The position numbers and the translations under genes were made by a program. Shown one piece after another: positions 9,806-18,683 of a DNA stretch of 64,000 nucleotides. Positions within the stretch are counted from its first letter, which is position 1. Every line of letters starts with the position of its first letter. Origin of the DNA: RGIG8748 sp045544515 (GTDB lineage: Bacteria > Bacillota > Clostridia > UMGS1810); contig JAZPZD010000004.1 of NCBI GenBank assembly GCA_045544515.1, positions 75,510 through 139,509 of the forward strand, in the 5' to 3' direction. The notes beneath the pieces are model-generated. The model ran no database searches. It was given only the letters and a program-made list of their open reading frames with translations, and was not told the origin of the DNA.

Positions 9806-11249
9806 TATAAAGTTTGGCAAAAATGCTATTAAAAGAGTATTATACAAGAGCAAGGCTGAAAAATTCAAAAAACTGATTGCTTTTATGCTGGCTCTGGGCA
9901 TTTTTGCATCGGTGGCATATTTTGTTAAATACATATATGTGGAATACGCAGTGTCCCGTGCCCATGTTGTTTTGAATTATCCTGAAATTGCCGAATCAAA
10001 ATATCCTGATGGAAGCAGATTTACATACTATGATTTTACCTGCGATGAAAACTTGGAAGATGCCCTTGAAATTATGCGCAGCAGGGATAAATATTTATAT
10101 TTTACCGTTGATGATATAAGAGATAATTTCTATATTTATAGTTATCTTGATGGTTCAGCAGTATCTTCAGTGTCAACTGCAAGAAGTGAGGGAAATGACT
10201 TCAGCTATGTTGCGAATGAGTATAAAATCACCTTTGTTCAGCCTCACGACTATAAAAACCCAAATATATTTAAAAAGCTATTCAGCCGCAATGACAGTGC
10301 GGAGTTTCTTCAGGTACTTGTTGATGTCAATAGAGCAAAAATTGCTCAAAAGGCAGGAGGAATAAATGGATTTAAAACTCTTGCAGCCACCGTTTCTGAA
10401 GGGGATTATGATTATAGCGAAGAAGTAAATATTTATAAAACAAAGATCAGTAATATAATTGCATATCTTAAGCAGCTTGAGAAACAGCAATCCGGGTTTA
10501 CTTCAGAAAAACACAATCTTTCTTTGAACGATTTAAGAGGTAAGTATGATTTCCTCATTTCTAATAATCTCGACAGCATAAATAATTTTGTTGAATCCTC
10601 AGGTATTTCAAAAGATATAGAGCAGACTTCAAACAAGATTAATGTTAATATCGAAAATTATACTGTGAAGTACAACAAGGCTTTTTCTAAGGTAGAAACC
10701 AATAATTTTGCAATGAAGAATTATGATCAGACATTTACAGAAAACCTTATTAATGTAATTCAGAATGAAGAATACGGGCTGTATCAGGCACGTCCTAAGA
10801 CTGCTTTTGATACTGTATCACGCCAGAAACACGAGTCAGACGAAAGTGTTTCTGAATATGGCTCAAAAATCAGTATTTTTGCAAAAGAGCTTGATATATA
10901 TGATAATGTAGTAACAACTCCGGAGGAGCATTCAAGACTTATTACAAAGTGCGATGGTCTTATAGCTGATTTTGAAAAGGAGTACACAGAGCTTTCAACT
11001 CTTGCAAATGAAGTGGTCGAAGAATATTACAACAGTGTTAATGAAGAATTTATATCTGTTAAAATAACAGCAAAAGGATTTATAAGCAAAAATCTCATTG
11101 TAAAGATGGGAATTTCATTCCTTTTAGGTATGGTGCTTGCTTTTGTTATAGCAGTATTTGTTCTTTCGTTTGAGGACAGACTTAAAGTTAACAGAAAAAA
11201 GAAGCTTATTGAGTCGATTAAGGCAAAGAATAATATGGAGGGAGCGTAA
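9795..11249 (+). CDS. Wzz-like polysaccharide co-polymerase (first paralogue)
   Basis: About 484 residues with the topology of a polysaccharide co-polymerase: a short cytoplasmic N-terminus, TM1 at about 25-50, a long extracellular helical region and TM2 near residue 445 (FLLGMVLAFVIAVFVLSF), then a basic tail. After TM1 it has a beta-rich segment ending YPDGSRFTYYD, matching the PDG motif of the next protein. The start is a TTG at 9795 behind AAGGAG, overlapping the previous gene; an in-frame ATG at 9738 has no good ribosome site. No kinase domain is fused. Role in chain length or export is inferred from topology and position. Confidence 0.7.
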   Translation: MKSNIKFGKNAIKRVLYKSKAEKFKKLIAFMLALGIFASVAYFVKYIYVEYAVSRAHVVLNYPEIAESKYPDGSRFTYYDFTCDENLEDALEIMRSRDKYLYFTVDDIRDNFYIYSYLDGSAVSSVSTARSEGNDFSYVANEYKITFVQPHDYKNPNIFKKLFSRNDSAEFLQVLVDVNRAKIAQKAGGINGFKTLAATVSEGDYDYSEEVNIYKTKISNIIAYLKQLEKQQSGFTSEKHNLSLNDLRGKYDFLISNNLDSINNFVESSGISKDIEQTSNKINVNIENYTVKYNKAFSKVETNNFAMKNYDQTFTENLINVIQNEEYGLYQARPKTAFDTVSRQKHESDESVSEYGSKISIFAKELDIYDNVVTTPEEHSRLITKCDGLIADFEKEYTELSTLANEVVEEYYNSVNEEFISVKITAKGFISKNLIVKMGISFLLGMVLAFVIAVFVLSFEDRLKVNRKKKLIESIKAKNNMEGA

Positions 11250-11253
11250 TAAT

Positions 11254-13458
11254 ATGGGACTTTTGAAGTTAAGCGAAATAATTCGTATTCTTAAAAAGAA
11301 CATACTGCAGATCATTGCGCTTTCGCTGGTTGTGGGTGTGCTCAGCGGCATCGTTGTAACAAATATGCAGACATATACCTGCACATTGGGATTTAAGTAT
11401 AATCACGAGGGAGCCCAGGAGGGGCTTGCTCCTGACGGTGAGAGCAAACTTAACCCTTACGAAATACAAAATCCAGTTGTCATAAAAGCTGCCCTTGAAA
11501 ATTTTGGCGTTGAGGGAAACGATAAGACTCTCAATGTGAAAGGAATCCGCCAGAACATTTCTATCAACAAGGTTGTAACAGAGCTTGACAAGGAAGTTTC
11601 AGAATCTGCTGCTTTGCTTGGAGAAAAGTATGATGTTGCCGCGACAGAGTATGAAATGAAATTTACATATGATGCCTCTTTGGGAGATGAATTCGGTCCT
11701 AAGATGTTTAGTAACATTATTAAGGAATATGATGAATTCCTGCTTGCAAAATATTATCACAAGAAGACAATCGGAGATTTTGCAAAGGTGGTTAAGGACT
11801 CAGATGCGGACTATATAGTAATTGCCGAAGCTATGAGCGATAGCATAGACGGAATTATAAGTTCTCTTGAAGAACTTGCAGGTTATTATCCTGAGTACCG
11901 CTCTTTGACAACAGGATATACCTTTGCCGACCTCGCTGAATTATACAGCAATTTAAGAGAGATTCAGTATGCTAAGTACTATGGCAATGTTCGCGGCGGA
12001 AATCTTGCAAAAGACAAAGAAATGGTTGTCAAAAGCTACCAGACAAAGGTAAAGGATTTAACCGAAGAATATGACCTTAATTCTGAAATTGCAGAGAAAT
12101 ACAAAACTGAGATAGCCACATTCTATGACTCATACAAACAGGCCGGGCTTTATCGCCAGGCAGAACAGGTACAAAAAAATGTTGATGCAACAAACAACAG
12201 AGATCAGGATGTGCTTGAGGATTCTGAACTTGAAGACTATACAAACACCTATGATGATATCGTTTTGAGTTATGTTGACAGAGCGGTGACTGCTACAGAT
12301 GCGATCCATTCTGTTGAATACTATAAAATGATAATTGACTCATATATCAATGACAATGTCTCTAAAAAAGTAAAGACAGAACTTATTGCTAAAAATGCAG
12401 AGATTATGAAAGAGATTCACTTGCTTTCTGCTCAGTACAGTGCCCTTGCAAATGCTACAATTGATGAACTTTATGCAAGCCATGTAAACACAGATCTTCA
12501 GTACCTTATTCTTCCGGAGGTTTCTGCAGACAAGCCTGTTGCTCTTATTTGCGTTTTCCTTATGATTCTCACATTTGGGTTCTTGGCGATCCTTTTCTTA
12601 GTAATTGAAATTATTAAAAAGAATATGGATGAAGAAACTCTTGCTTCTTTGAAAAATGATGATTTTGAAGAAAAAATCGTTATTGATACATCAGAAATGG
12701 ATGAACTTCATCAGTTGTTGTATCAGCAGTATTTAGATGATTTTTCGGAATTTTATCTTGTATATCAGACTATGGTTTCTTCCGATGCAAATGATGAAGA
12801 ACATAAGGAAGCATTTATCAGATGGCAGAGCCCGGATTTTGGAATGGTATCTCCTGTTAAAATTATCAGATGCGTTTCGGATTTTGGAATATTCAAACAG
12901 CTTAATAGTTGGATTGTGGGCAATGTTTGTAAGGACCTCAAAGCGATAAAGGACAAAAACAAACCTCTTCCTGTAATACATATTAACTGCCCTTATAACC
13001 AGATAAATGATTTTGCTATAGTTGATATTATAATAGATAAACTGTCTGAATATGATATTCCTGCAGAAAATATTTGCCTTGAACTGGTTGGCAAAGATGT
13101 TTTGACTGCCCTTGAAGATATTATACTTCTTGAAGAAATGGGAATAAAGATTTGTATTGACAAGTTTGAAAATTCCGAAGAAGACCAGGAAATTTTAAGT
13201 GCAGTTCAGCCTCATTATATCAAAATGAGCCTTGATATCTTAAACTCTGATATTTATGCAACATCTGATGATGATATGCTTGAGGTCTCGAAAAATATGA
13301 GCAAATATTTTGCAGATGTTATAGGAAAATGCCACGAAAACGGAATAAAGGCTTGTATTTGCGGTATCGAAAAGAAAGCTCAGGATGATATAGCAAGCGA
13401 AATGAAGTTTGACTACAAGCAGGGCTATTTATACGAAAAACCCAAAAGATTATTCTGA
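11254..13458 (+). CDS. Wzz-like co-polymerase fused to a degenerate EAL domain
   Basis: A 734-residue membrane protein. Residues 1-452 have co-polymerase topology: TM1 at about 15-37, a PDGESKLNPYEI motif, an extracellular helical part and TM2 at about 426-452. Residues 515-730 form a cytoplasmic EAL-like domain. The EAFIRW glutamate, the HINC asparagine, the CLEL glutamate, the IKMS lysine and QGYLYEKP are kept. The paired aspartates are reduced to IDKF, the AEGVE-type glutamate is CICGIE, and the second glutamate of the LExxE site is Gly. This predicts loss of phosphodiesterase activity, possibly with retained cyclic di-GMP binding. The ATG follows GGAGGG, 4 bases after the previous stop. 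Confidence 0.78.
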   Translation: MGLLKLSEIIRILKKNILQIIALSLVVGVLSGIVVTNMQTYTCTLGFKYNHEGAQEGLAPDGESKLNPYEIQNPVVIKAALENFGVEGNDKTLNVKGIRQNISINKVVTELDKEVSESAALLGEKYDVAATEYEMKFTYDASLGDEFGPKMFSNIIKEYDEFLLAKYYHKKTIGDFAKVVKDSDADYIVIAEAMSDSIDGIISSLEELAGYYPEYRSLTTGYTFADLAELYSNLREIQYAKYYGNVRGGNLAKDKEMVVKSYQTKVKDLTEEYDLNSEIAEKYKTEIATFYDSYKQAGLYRQAEQVQKNVDATNNRDQDVLEDSELEDYTNTYDDIVLSYVDRAVTATDAIHSVEYYKMIIDSYINDNVSKKVKTELIAKNAEIMKEIHLLSAQYSALANATIDELYASHVNTDLQYLILPEVSADKPVALICVFLMILTFGFLAILFLVIEIIKKNMDEETLASLKNDDFEEKIVIDTSEMDELHQLLYQQYLDDFSEFYLVYQTMVSSDANDEEHKEAFIRWQSPDFGMVSPVKIIRCVSDFGIFKQLNSWIVGNVCKDLKAIKDKNKPLPVIHINCPYNQINDFAIVDIIIDKLSEYDIPAENICLELVGKDVLTALEDIILLEEMGIKICIDKFENSEEDQEILSAVQPHYIKMSLDILNSDIYATSDDDMLEVSKNMSKYFADVIGKCHENGIKACICGIEKKAQDDIASEMKFDYKQGYLYEKPKRLF

Positions 13459-13486
13459 TTAGGTTTTTGGAAGGAGCGATGACACG

Positions 13487-14344
13487 ATGCGTATTCTAAA
13501 AAAAATATTAGTTATATTTGTTTTAGTTGTTGTGTCATTGCTTCTTTTGCTGTTTTTAAATGATAAAGCAAATCAAAATGTTAAGGTAACCAGATATACC
13601 TGTTCAGATGAAGAAATCCCGTCTGCTTTTGATAACAGTAAGATTATGGTGATATCCGACCTTCATGACGCCCCGTTCTCCAAGCAGATTATTAAGCATA
13701 TTAAAACCGAGAAACCGGATTATGTTGTAATGACAGGCGATATGGTTCAACTACCAGACACTTCAGCAGATAACACCCTTGAAATTGTAGATGCCGCAGT
13801 CCGGATGAATATCCCGGTGTATGCAGTAAGCGGTAATCACGACAGACAGTGCGGAAAATATGATGAAATTCTTGATGCCCTATGGGCACACGATGCTTAT
13901 ATGCTTGAATATGATAGTGTAAGACTTCATAAAGACGAAGAAAGCATTGTGCTTATGGGAATAAAAGACCCAAAACATGATATTGTTACAGAAGAAAAGA
14001 TAGAAGCAATCCGAGGGAATATTAAGTATCAGCTTTCCCGAAGGAAAGACTATTTTACTATACTGTTAAGCCATAGAGCTGATTTGTATCCTCAAATCAA
14101 GGATACAGGAGTTGACCTTATCTTATCAGGCCATATCCACGGAGGAATTGTAAGACTGCCGTTTGTGGGCGGACTTATAGACAGAAACAGGAAAGTTTCG
14201 TTGTCCCTTGATTATGAACGTGGAGTTTATAAAGAAGGCGAAAATGCAACTATGATAGTAAGTGCAGGATGCGATAAAAACTCTCAAAAGAGAAGATTTT
14301 TTAATCCTCCGGAAGTTTTATTGATAACACTAAAAGGAGAATAG
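13487..14344 (+). CDS. Membrane-anchored metallophosphoesterase (YkuE-like)
   Basis: A 285-residue calcineurin-type phosphoesterase with one N-terminal membrane anchor (residues 5-25) and the full metal-binding set: SDLHD, TGDMV, SGNHD and SGHIHGG. The active site would lie outside the membrane. Family members act on diverse phospho-substrates, some in lipid or envelope metabolism. Its position between the co-polymerase and a glycosyltransferase suggests a role in the polysaccharide pathway, perhaps recycling or trimming a phosphorylated intermediate, but no substrate can be assigned. The ATG follows AAGGAG by 10 bases, and the next start is 2 bases after the stop. Confidence 0.85.
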   Translation: MRILKKILVIFVLVVVSLLLLLFLNDKANQNVKVTRYTCSDEEIPSAFDNSKIMVISDLHDAPFSKQIIKHIKTEKPDYVVMTGDMVQLPDTSADNTLEIVDAAVRMNIPVYAVSGNHDRQCGKYDEILDALWAHDAYMLEYDSVRLHKDEESIVLMGIKDPKHDIVTEEKIEAIRGNIKYQLSRRKDYFTILLSHRADLYPQIKDTGVDLILSGHIHGGIVRLPFVGGLIDRNRKVSLSLDYERGVYKEGENATMIVSAGCDKNSQKRRFFNPPEVLLITLKGE

Positions 14345-14346
14345 TT

Positions 14347-15339
14347 ATGAATAAAATGTTTTTTGTTGTACCGGTTTATAAAGTTGAAAAATATTTAGGA
14401 AGATGCGTTGAATCAATTTTAGCGCAAACCTATGAAAATGTAGAAATTGTTTTGGTTGATGACGGTTCACCGGATAACTGCCCAAAATTGTGTGATGATT
14501 ATGCAAAGAAATATTCGAATATCAAGGTTATTCACAAAGAAAACGGTGGTCTTTCTGATGCAAGAAATGCAGGTATAATTTATGTTATAGAGACAGCCAA
14601 AGAAGAAGACTATATAACCTTCGTTGACTCTGACGACTATGTTCACCCTGATTATGCAAAAAGAATGATTTTTATTTGCAAAGAAAATGATTGTAATCTT
14701 GTTCAGTGCGGTTACGAAAAGGGTAGCAGTGGTTTTTTTACGGAAACAAAAGTAGCTCCTGATGTTGTATGTATGACCTCCGAAGAGGCACTTTTAGGAT
14801 ACAGAATAAAATCCCAGGCATGTGCCAAGGTGTATAAGGTCAAATTGTTTGTTGAGAAGCGTTTTCCGGTTGGAGTAATCAACGAAGATGAATTTATGAC
14901 TTATCGTGCAGTGTATGATGCCAAGAAAATGGTATTTACCAACGAGAAATTATATTATTACTTCCAGCACGGCAAAGGGATAATGACGGATATTGCAAAA
15001 AAACTCAAAAACAATCCTCGAAGATATGACTTCTTAAAAGCATACGAGGAGAGAATCAAGTTTTTTGAAGAGAAAAATCTGCCCCTGCAAGTTATGAAAA
15101 CTAAAGAAAAAATCTGCACCGATATAATCTTGAGATATTGCGAGCAGATGTGGCTGAAAAAAGAAGACAGAGATACCGATTGCACAAACGGTACATATAT
15201 GAGGCTATATAGGGATAATTTCAAAGAAATGATTAAAAGAAAAGGTATGCCATTTAAAAGGCGACTGATGTTTAATGCATTTTATGTTCTGCCAATGACT
15301 GGTATCATAGCAGGTAAAGTTTTAAAAATGAGAAAATAA
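14347..15339 (+). CDS. Family 2 glycosyltransferase (polysaccharide cluster)
   Basis: A 330-residue GT2 enzyme with VVPVYKVEKYL, LVDDGSPDNCP, GGLSDARNAG and the DSDDY metal site near residue 99, all near-consensus for capsule glycosyltransferases. The C-terminal third is basic and helical, suiting membrane association. It starts 2 bases after the phosphoesterase stop, behind AAAAGGAGA. It would add one sugar of the repeat unit; donor and linkage are unknown. Confidence 0.9.
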   Translation: MNKMFFVVPVYKVEKYLGRCVESILAQTYENVEIVLVDDGSPDNCPKLCDDYAKKYSNIKVIHKENGGLSDARNAGIIYVIETAKEEDYITFVDSDDYVHPDYAKRMIFICKENDCNLVQCGYEKGSSGFFTETKVAPDVVCMTSEEALLGYRIKSQACAKVYKVKLFVEKRFPVGVINEDEFMTYRAVYDAKKMVFTNEKLYYYFQHGKGIMTDIAKKLKNNPRRYDFLKAYEERIKFFEEKNLPLQVMKTKEKICTDIILRYCEQMWLKKEDRDTDCTNGTYMRLYRDNFKEMIKRKGMPFKRRLMFNAFYVLPMTGIIAGKVLKMRK

Positions 15340-15353
15340 AGGGGCGAAAAAAC

Positions 15354-17315
15354 TTGATTATAAATGCAGATGATTTTGGTTATAGTCAAACGGTAAATAT
15401 GGCGATTGTTGATTGTTTTAAGAATAAGACAATTAACCGCACAACGATTATGGTTAATATGCCGTGTACCGATGAGGCTGTGGCACTTTCGAAAGAAAAT
15501 AATTTCTTTGATAGCGTTGGATTGCATATCAACCTGACCGAAGGAAAAGCACTGTCGGAAGAGTGTGCTTTTTCCGAATTGTGTGATGAGAATGGCTTTT
15601 TCAAAGGGACTTTTCATATCCCATTTAAGTCAAGGCTGTATCTTAGTAAAAAAGTCAGACACGCAATTTTCTGCGAGGTTGAAGCTCAGATAAAAAGATA
15701 TCTGGAATTGGGATTTACTCTTATGCATGCCGATTCACACAACTATACCCATGCATATTTTTCGGTTTATACCTCTGTTAGAAAACTGCTGAAAAAATAC
15801 GGCTTTAAGTCTGTAAGAATAAGCCGTAATATTGCTCCTGAAAAGTTTTCTGTTCCGTTTCGGATATACAAAACCTTGTTCAATAATATAATAAGAAATC
15901 TCAGAATAAAGGGTAAAAAAATCGAAACGACTGGATGTTTTTGTTCGTTTCAGGATTTTTTTGCTTCCGATGATAAAAAAGAAATCAAGAACGATATTGA
16001 GATAATGACCCATCCTGATTACATAGATAGTGTTTTAATGGACAACACTTTGCCCCAGCCTCATCGCTTTGTAGAAAGGGAATGGCTGAATAAAAATGAA
16101 CTCCATTTAGAAGATGTATCAGGCAGAAAAATAAAACTATTGGTTTGCTTTATCCACGCTCATATCGGCGGAGCTATGACATCGCTGGTTAATTTCTTAA
16201 ATGCTCTTGACACTGACAGATATGATGTTGATGTTATGTTTTATGAAAATGACGGCAGACACGGCATTAAGGATGAAATAAATATTTTGCCACAAGGCAG
16301 AACCCATCAGAAGGGTTCTCTGTCAAACCTTGTAAAAAAAGCAGTTTCTCCTGCATATGTTTTTGCAACAGTGCAGGACAGATACTACAAAAAGATAAAA
16401 AAGAACAAGAGAAAAGCAGTACAAATAATGTCGAAACAAGGCTGTAAATATTCAAGAGGGCTTGACAAGGAATATGATATTGCGGTTGCATACGAGTTTA
16501 ATTGGTGTATGAATTATGTCATAGACAGAGTTAAGGCCAAGAAAAAAGTTATATGGCACCATGTTGAATTTGAAAAATCCGGAATGGATTATAAGATTGA
16601 CAAAAGGGCAATGGATAAAGCAGACGCTCTTGTTTTTGTCAGTGAAGACTGTAAAAAAAGCTACTGCGAGAAACATCCTGAGCACAAAGACAAGTCTTAT
16701 TTTATCCCCAATTTACTTTCAGCAGAATATGTAAGGGCAAAGGGAGAGGGGGAGGTAGCTCTTCCTTTTGAAAACGAAGAAAAATTCCTCAAATTTATAA
16801 CTGTTGCCCGAATTAGCTTTGAACATAAAGGGCTTGACCGGGCTGTGAGAGCTTTTGCCAGATTAAAAGACGAAGGTCTTTTAGATAATGTCAAATGGCT
16901 TATCATCGGCGGTGGTAGGGATATGGAGAAACTCTGTGCAATGATAGAGGAATATTCCCTTTCAGATACCATATATCCAATAGGTGTCAGACAAAACCCT
17001 ATTCCTTATCTTAAAACAGCGGATTGCTTTTTGCTTCCGTCAAGACACGAAGGAAAACCGATGGTTATCACGGAAAGTTTTATAATGGGACTTGTTCCTG
17101 TAGTTACGGAATATACTTCGGCTCGTGAACAGATAGCGGACGGCATAGACGGATTGGTTTTTGATAACAATGAACAGGCTCTGTATGAGGGACTCAAAAA
17201 AGTTATTACTAATTCGAAAATTATAGAAAAACTTAAAGCGAATGTTGTAAAATCAGACTACGGAAACGAAAAGGAAATATCCGAATTTGATAAACTTGCA
17301 GAAAAACTGATGTAA
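15354..17315 (+). CDS. Fused YdjC/ChbG-like deacetylase and family 4 glycosyltransferase
   Basis: A 653-residue two-domain protein. Residues 1-245 match YdjC/ChbG-type carbohydrate deacetylases: the N-terminal MIINADDFG supplies the Asp pair, GLHINLTEG and ADSHNYTH the metal histidines, and MTHPDY the C-terminal motif. Residues 255-653 are a GT-B fold family 4 glycosyltransferase: HIGGAMTSL start, nucleotide-binding EHKGLDRAV, and the EX7E-like HEGKPMVITESF. Removal of an acetyl group could thus be tied to the same glycosyl transfer step. The start is a TTG at 15354 behind AAAGGGGCG, placing the DD motif right at the N-terminus as in the family. There is no stop or frameshift between the domains. 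Confidence 0.85.
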   Translation: MIINADDFGYSQTVNMAIVDCFKNKTINRTTIMVNMPCTDEAVALSKENNFFDSVGLHINLTEGKALSEECAFSELCDENGFFKGTFHIPFKSRLYLSKKVRHAIFCEVEAQIKRYLELGFTLMHADSHNYTHAYFSVYTSVRKLLKKYGFKSVRISRNIAPEKFSVPFRIYKTLFNNIIRNLRIKGKKIETTGCFCSFQDFFASDDKKEIKNDIEIMTHPDYIDSVLMDNTLPQPHRFVEREWLNKNELHLEDVSGRKIKLLVCFIHAHIGGAMTSLVNFLNALDTDRYDVDVMFYENDGRHGIKDEINILPQGRTHQKGSLSNLVKKAVSPAYVFATVQDRYYKKIKKNKRKAVQIMSKQGCKYSRGLDKEYDIAVAYEFNWCMNYVIDRVKAKKKVIWHHVEFEKSGMDYKIDKRAMDKADALVFVSEDCKKSYCEKHPEHKDKSYFIPNLLSAEYVRAKGEGEVALPFENEEKFLKFITVARISFEHKGLDRAVRAFARLKDEGLLDNVKWLIIGGGRDMEKLCAMIEEYSLSDTIYPIGVRQNPIPYLKTADCFLLPSRHEGKPMVITESFIMGLVPVVTEYTSAREQIADGIDGLVFDNNEQALYEGLKKVITNSKIIEKLKANVVKSDYGNEKEISEFDKLAEKLM

Positions 17316-17329
17316 AGGAGGAGCGGCGG

Positions 17330-18670
17330 ATGAAGGCACTCGGCATTTTGGAAAATCCACTTATAAGAGAAGACAGAAAAGCAACTATCAGGCGAAACTT
17401 CTTTGATGTTGTATATCTTATTGGTTTTTTATGTTCGCTTATACCAGGGCCATTTCCGTCTCTTTCCAGTGTTGCATCGCTGATGCTGTTGGGCTGTATT
17501 GCCATAAGTTTTTTTGATGAGAATTTTTATCTGTATACGGCGACATTCATATATTTAAGATACAGACTTTTACTTGGAGACACTCCGGTTTACAGATTAT
17601 ATTCATATCTCGTTGTGCTTAGATTTCTTTTGGATATAAAGGATGTAAAATTCAGGATAGCATATCTGCCCGCCCTGTTTGTATTCCTGCTTCACAGTTT
17701 GTTTGCAACAGGCAGGTTTGAGAGTATAAGGGTAGGTCTTAATGTAATTGTTGACTGTGCTTTGATTTATATTATTTTGCTCAAATTGTTAAAAGATAAC
17801 AGATTGATGCGAAAATTCATCTTTGCCTTTATGATGGGAGGGCTGTCTTCCGGAATATTTGGCTGGACAAACGATGAATTTACCAAGGCAATCAATATAA
17901 GCGGGGCAGGAGCGCAAACCGTAAGCAGAAACTTCGGCGCACTCAGTGATGCTAACTTTGCGGGACTTTTTTATAGTCTTTGCATTATATCCACTGTTAT
18001 TGTCAAAGGTGTTGCGTGGTGGGTAAAAGGAATTTTTCTGGCATTGTTTGCCATAATGCTCCTCCAGACTGCATCTCTTTCGGCTCTAATTATTCTGTTT
18101 ACACTTATGGTGCTTTATATCATACTGAAATTCCGGGGGAAGTCGGTGATTATCATTACAATAGGACTTCTTGCGGTTGTGATTGGTATAAGCATAATCC
18201 TTGCAGTTCCTCAACTTCGGGAGATTGATGCAATTGCCGGACTTATTATAAGAGTAAAGGAAAAACTCTCCTACATACCAAGAGGCAGATGGGATCTTTT
18301 GACAACTGACAGATGGGATATTTGGCAACAGGCTATTGCTGCTTTTTCTCAAAAAGGATTGTGGGGGCAGCTTGTTGGAGGAAGCGTTGTAACGGTTATG
18401 GTTATAGACTACAGCGTAATGTCTATCGCCTGTCATAATTCATATCTTCAAAGCATACTGAATTTCGGCGTTTTGGGCACCTGTATAATTTATATTCCGA
18501 TTTTTGTTATCTTTGCGTACAGAATGTTGCTGCACTTTTCAAAAAAGTCAGGATATGAAGGCGAAGATATAAAAATATTCCAGCTTATTTTCTCGTTTGC
18601 ATTTATTGTATTTGGTTTTACGGTTGACTTTTTTATAGATTGGCCGTTTATGATGTTGTATTTTATTTAA
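17330..18670 (+). CDS. O-antigen polymerase/ligase-like membrane protein (Wzy candidate)
   Basis: A 446-residue polytopic membrane protein with about ten to eleven hydrophobic helices and a larger polar loop near residue 320 containing RWDLLTTDRWDIWQQA, like the periplasmic-side loop of Wzy/O-antigen ligase proteins. Sequence conservation in this family is low, so the call rests on topology, the loop and position among capsule genes. It would join flipped repeat units into a chain on the outer face of the membrane. The ATG follows AAAGGAGG. Confidence 0.75.
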   Translation: MKALGILENPLIREDRKATIRRNFFDVVYLIGFLCSLIPGPFPSLSSVASLMLLGCIAISFFDENFYLYTATFIYLRYRLLLGDTPVYRLYSYLVVLRFLLDIKDVKFRIAYLPALFVFLLHSLFATGRFESIRVGLNVIVDCALIYIILLKLLKDNRLMRKFIFAFMMGGLSSGIFGWTNDEFTKAINISGAGAQTVSRNFGALSDANFAGLFYSLCIISTVIVKGVAWWVKGIFLALFAIMLLQTASLSALIILFTLMVLYIILKFRGKSVIIITIGLLAVVIGISIILAVPQLREIDAIAGLIIRVKEKLSYIPRGRWDLLTTDRWDIWQQAIAAFSQKGLWGQLVGGSVVTVMVIDYSVMSIACHNSYLQSILNFGVLGTCIIYIPIFVIFAYRMLLHFSKKSGYEGEDIKIFQLIFSFAFIVFGFTVDFFIDWPFMMLYFI

Positions 18671-18683
18671 CTGAGGTGGAAAA

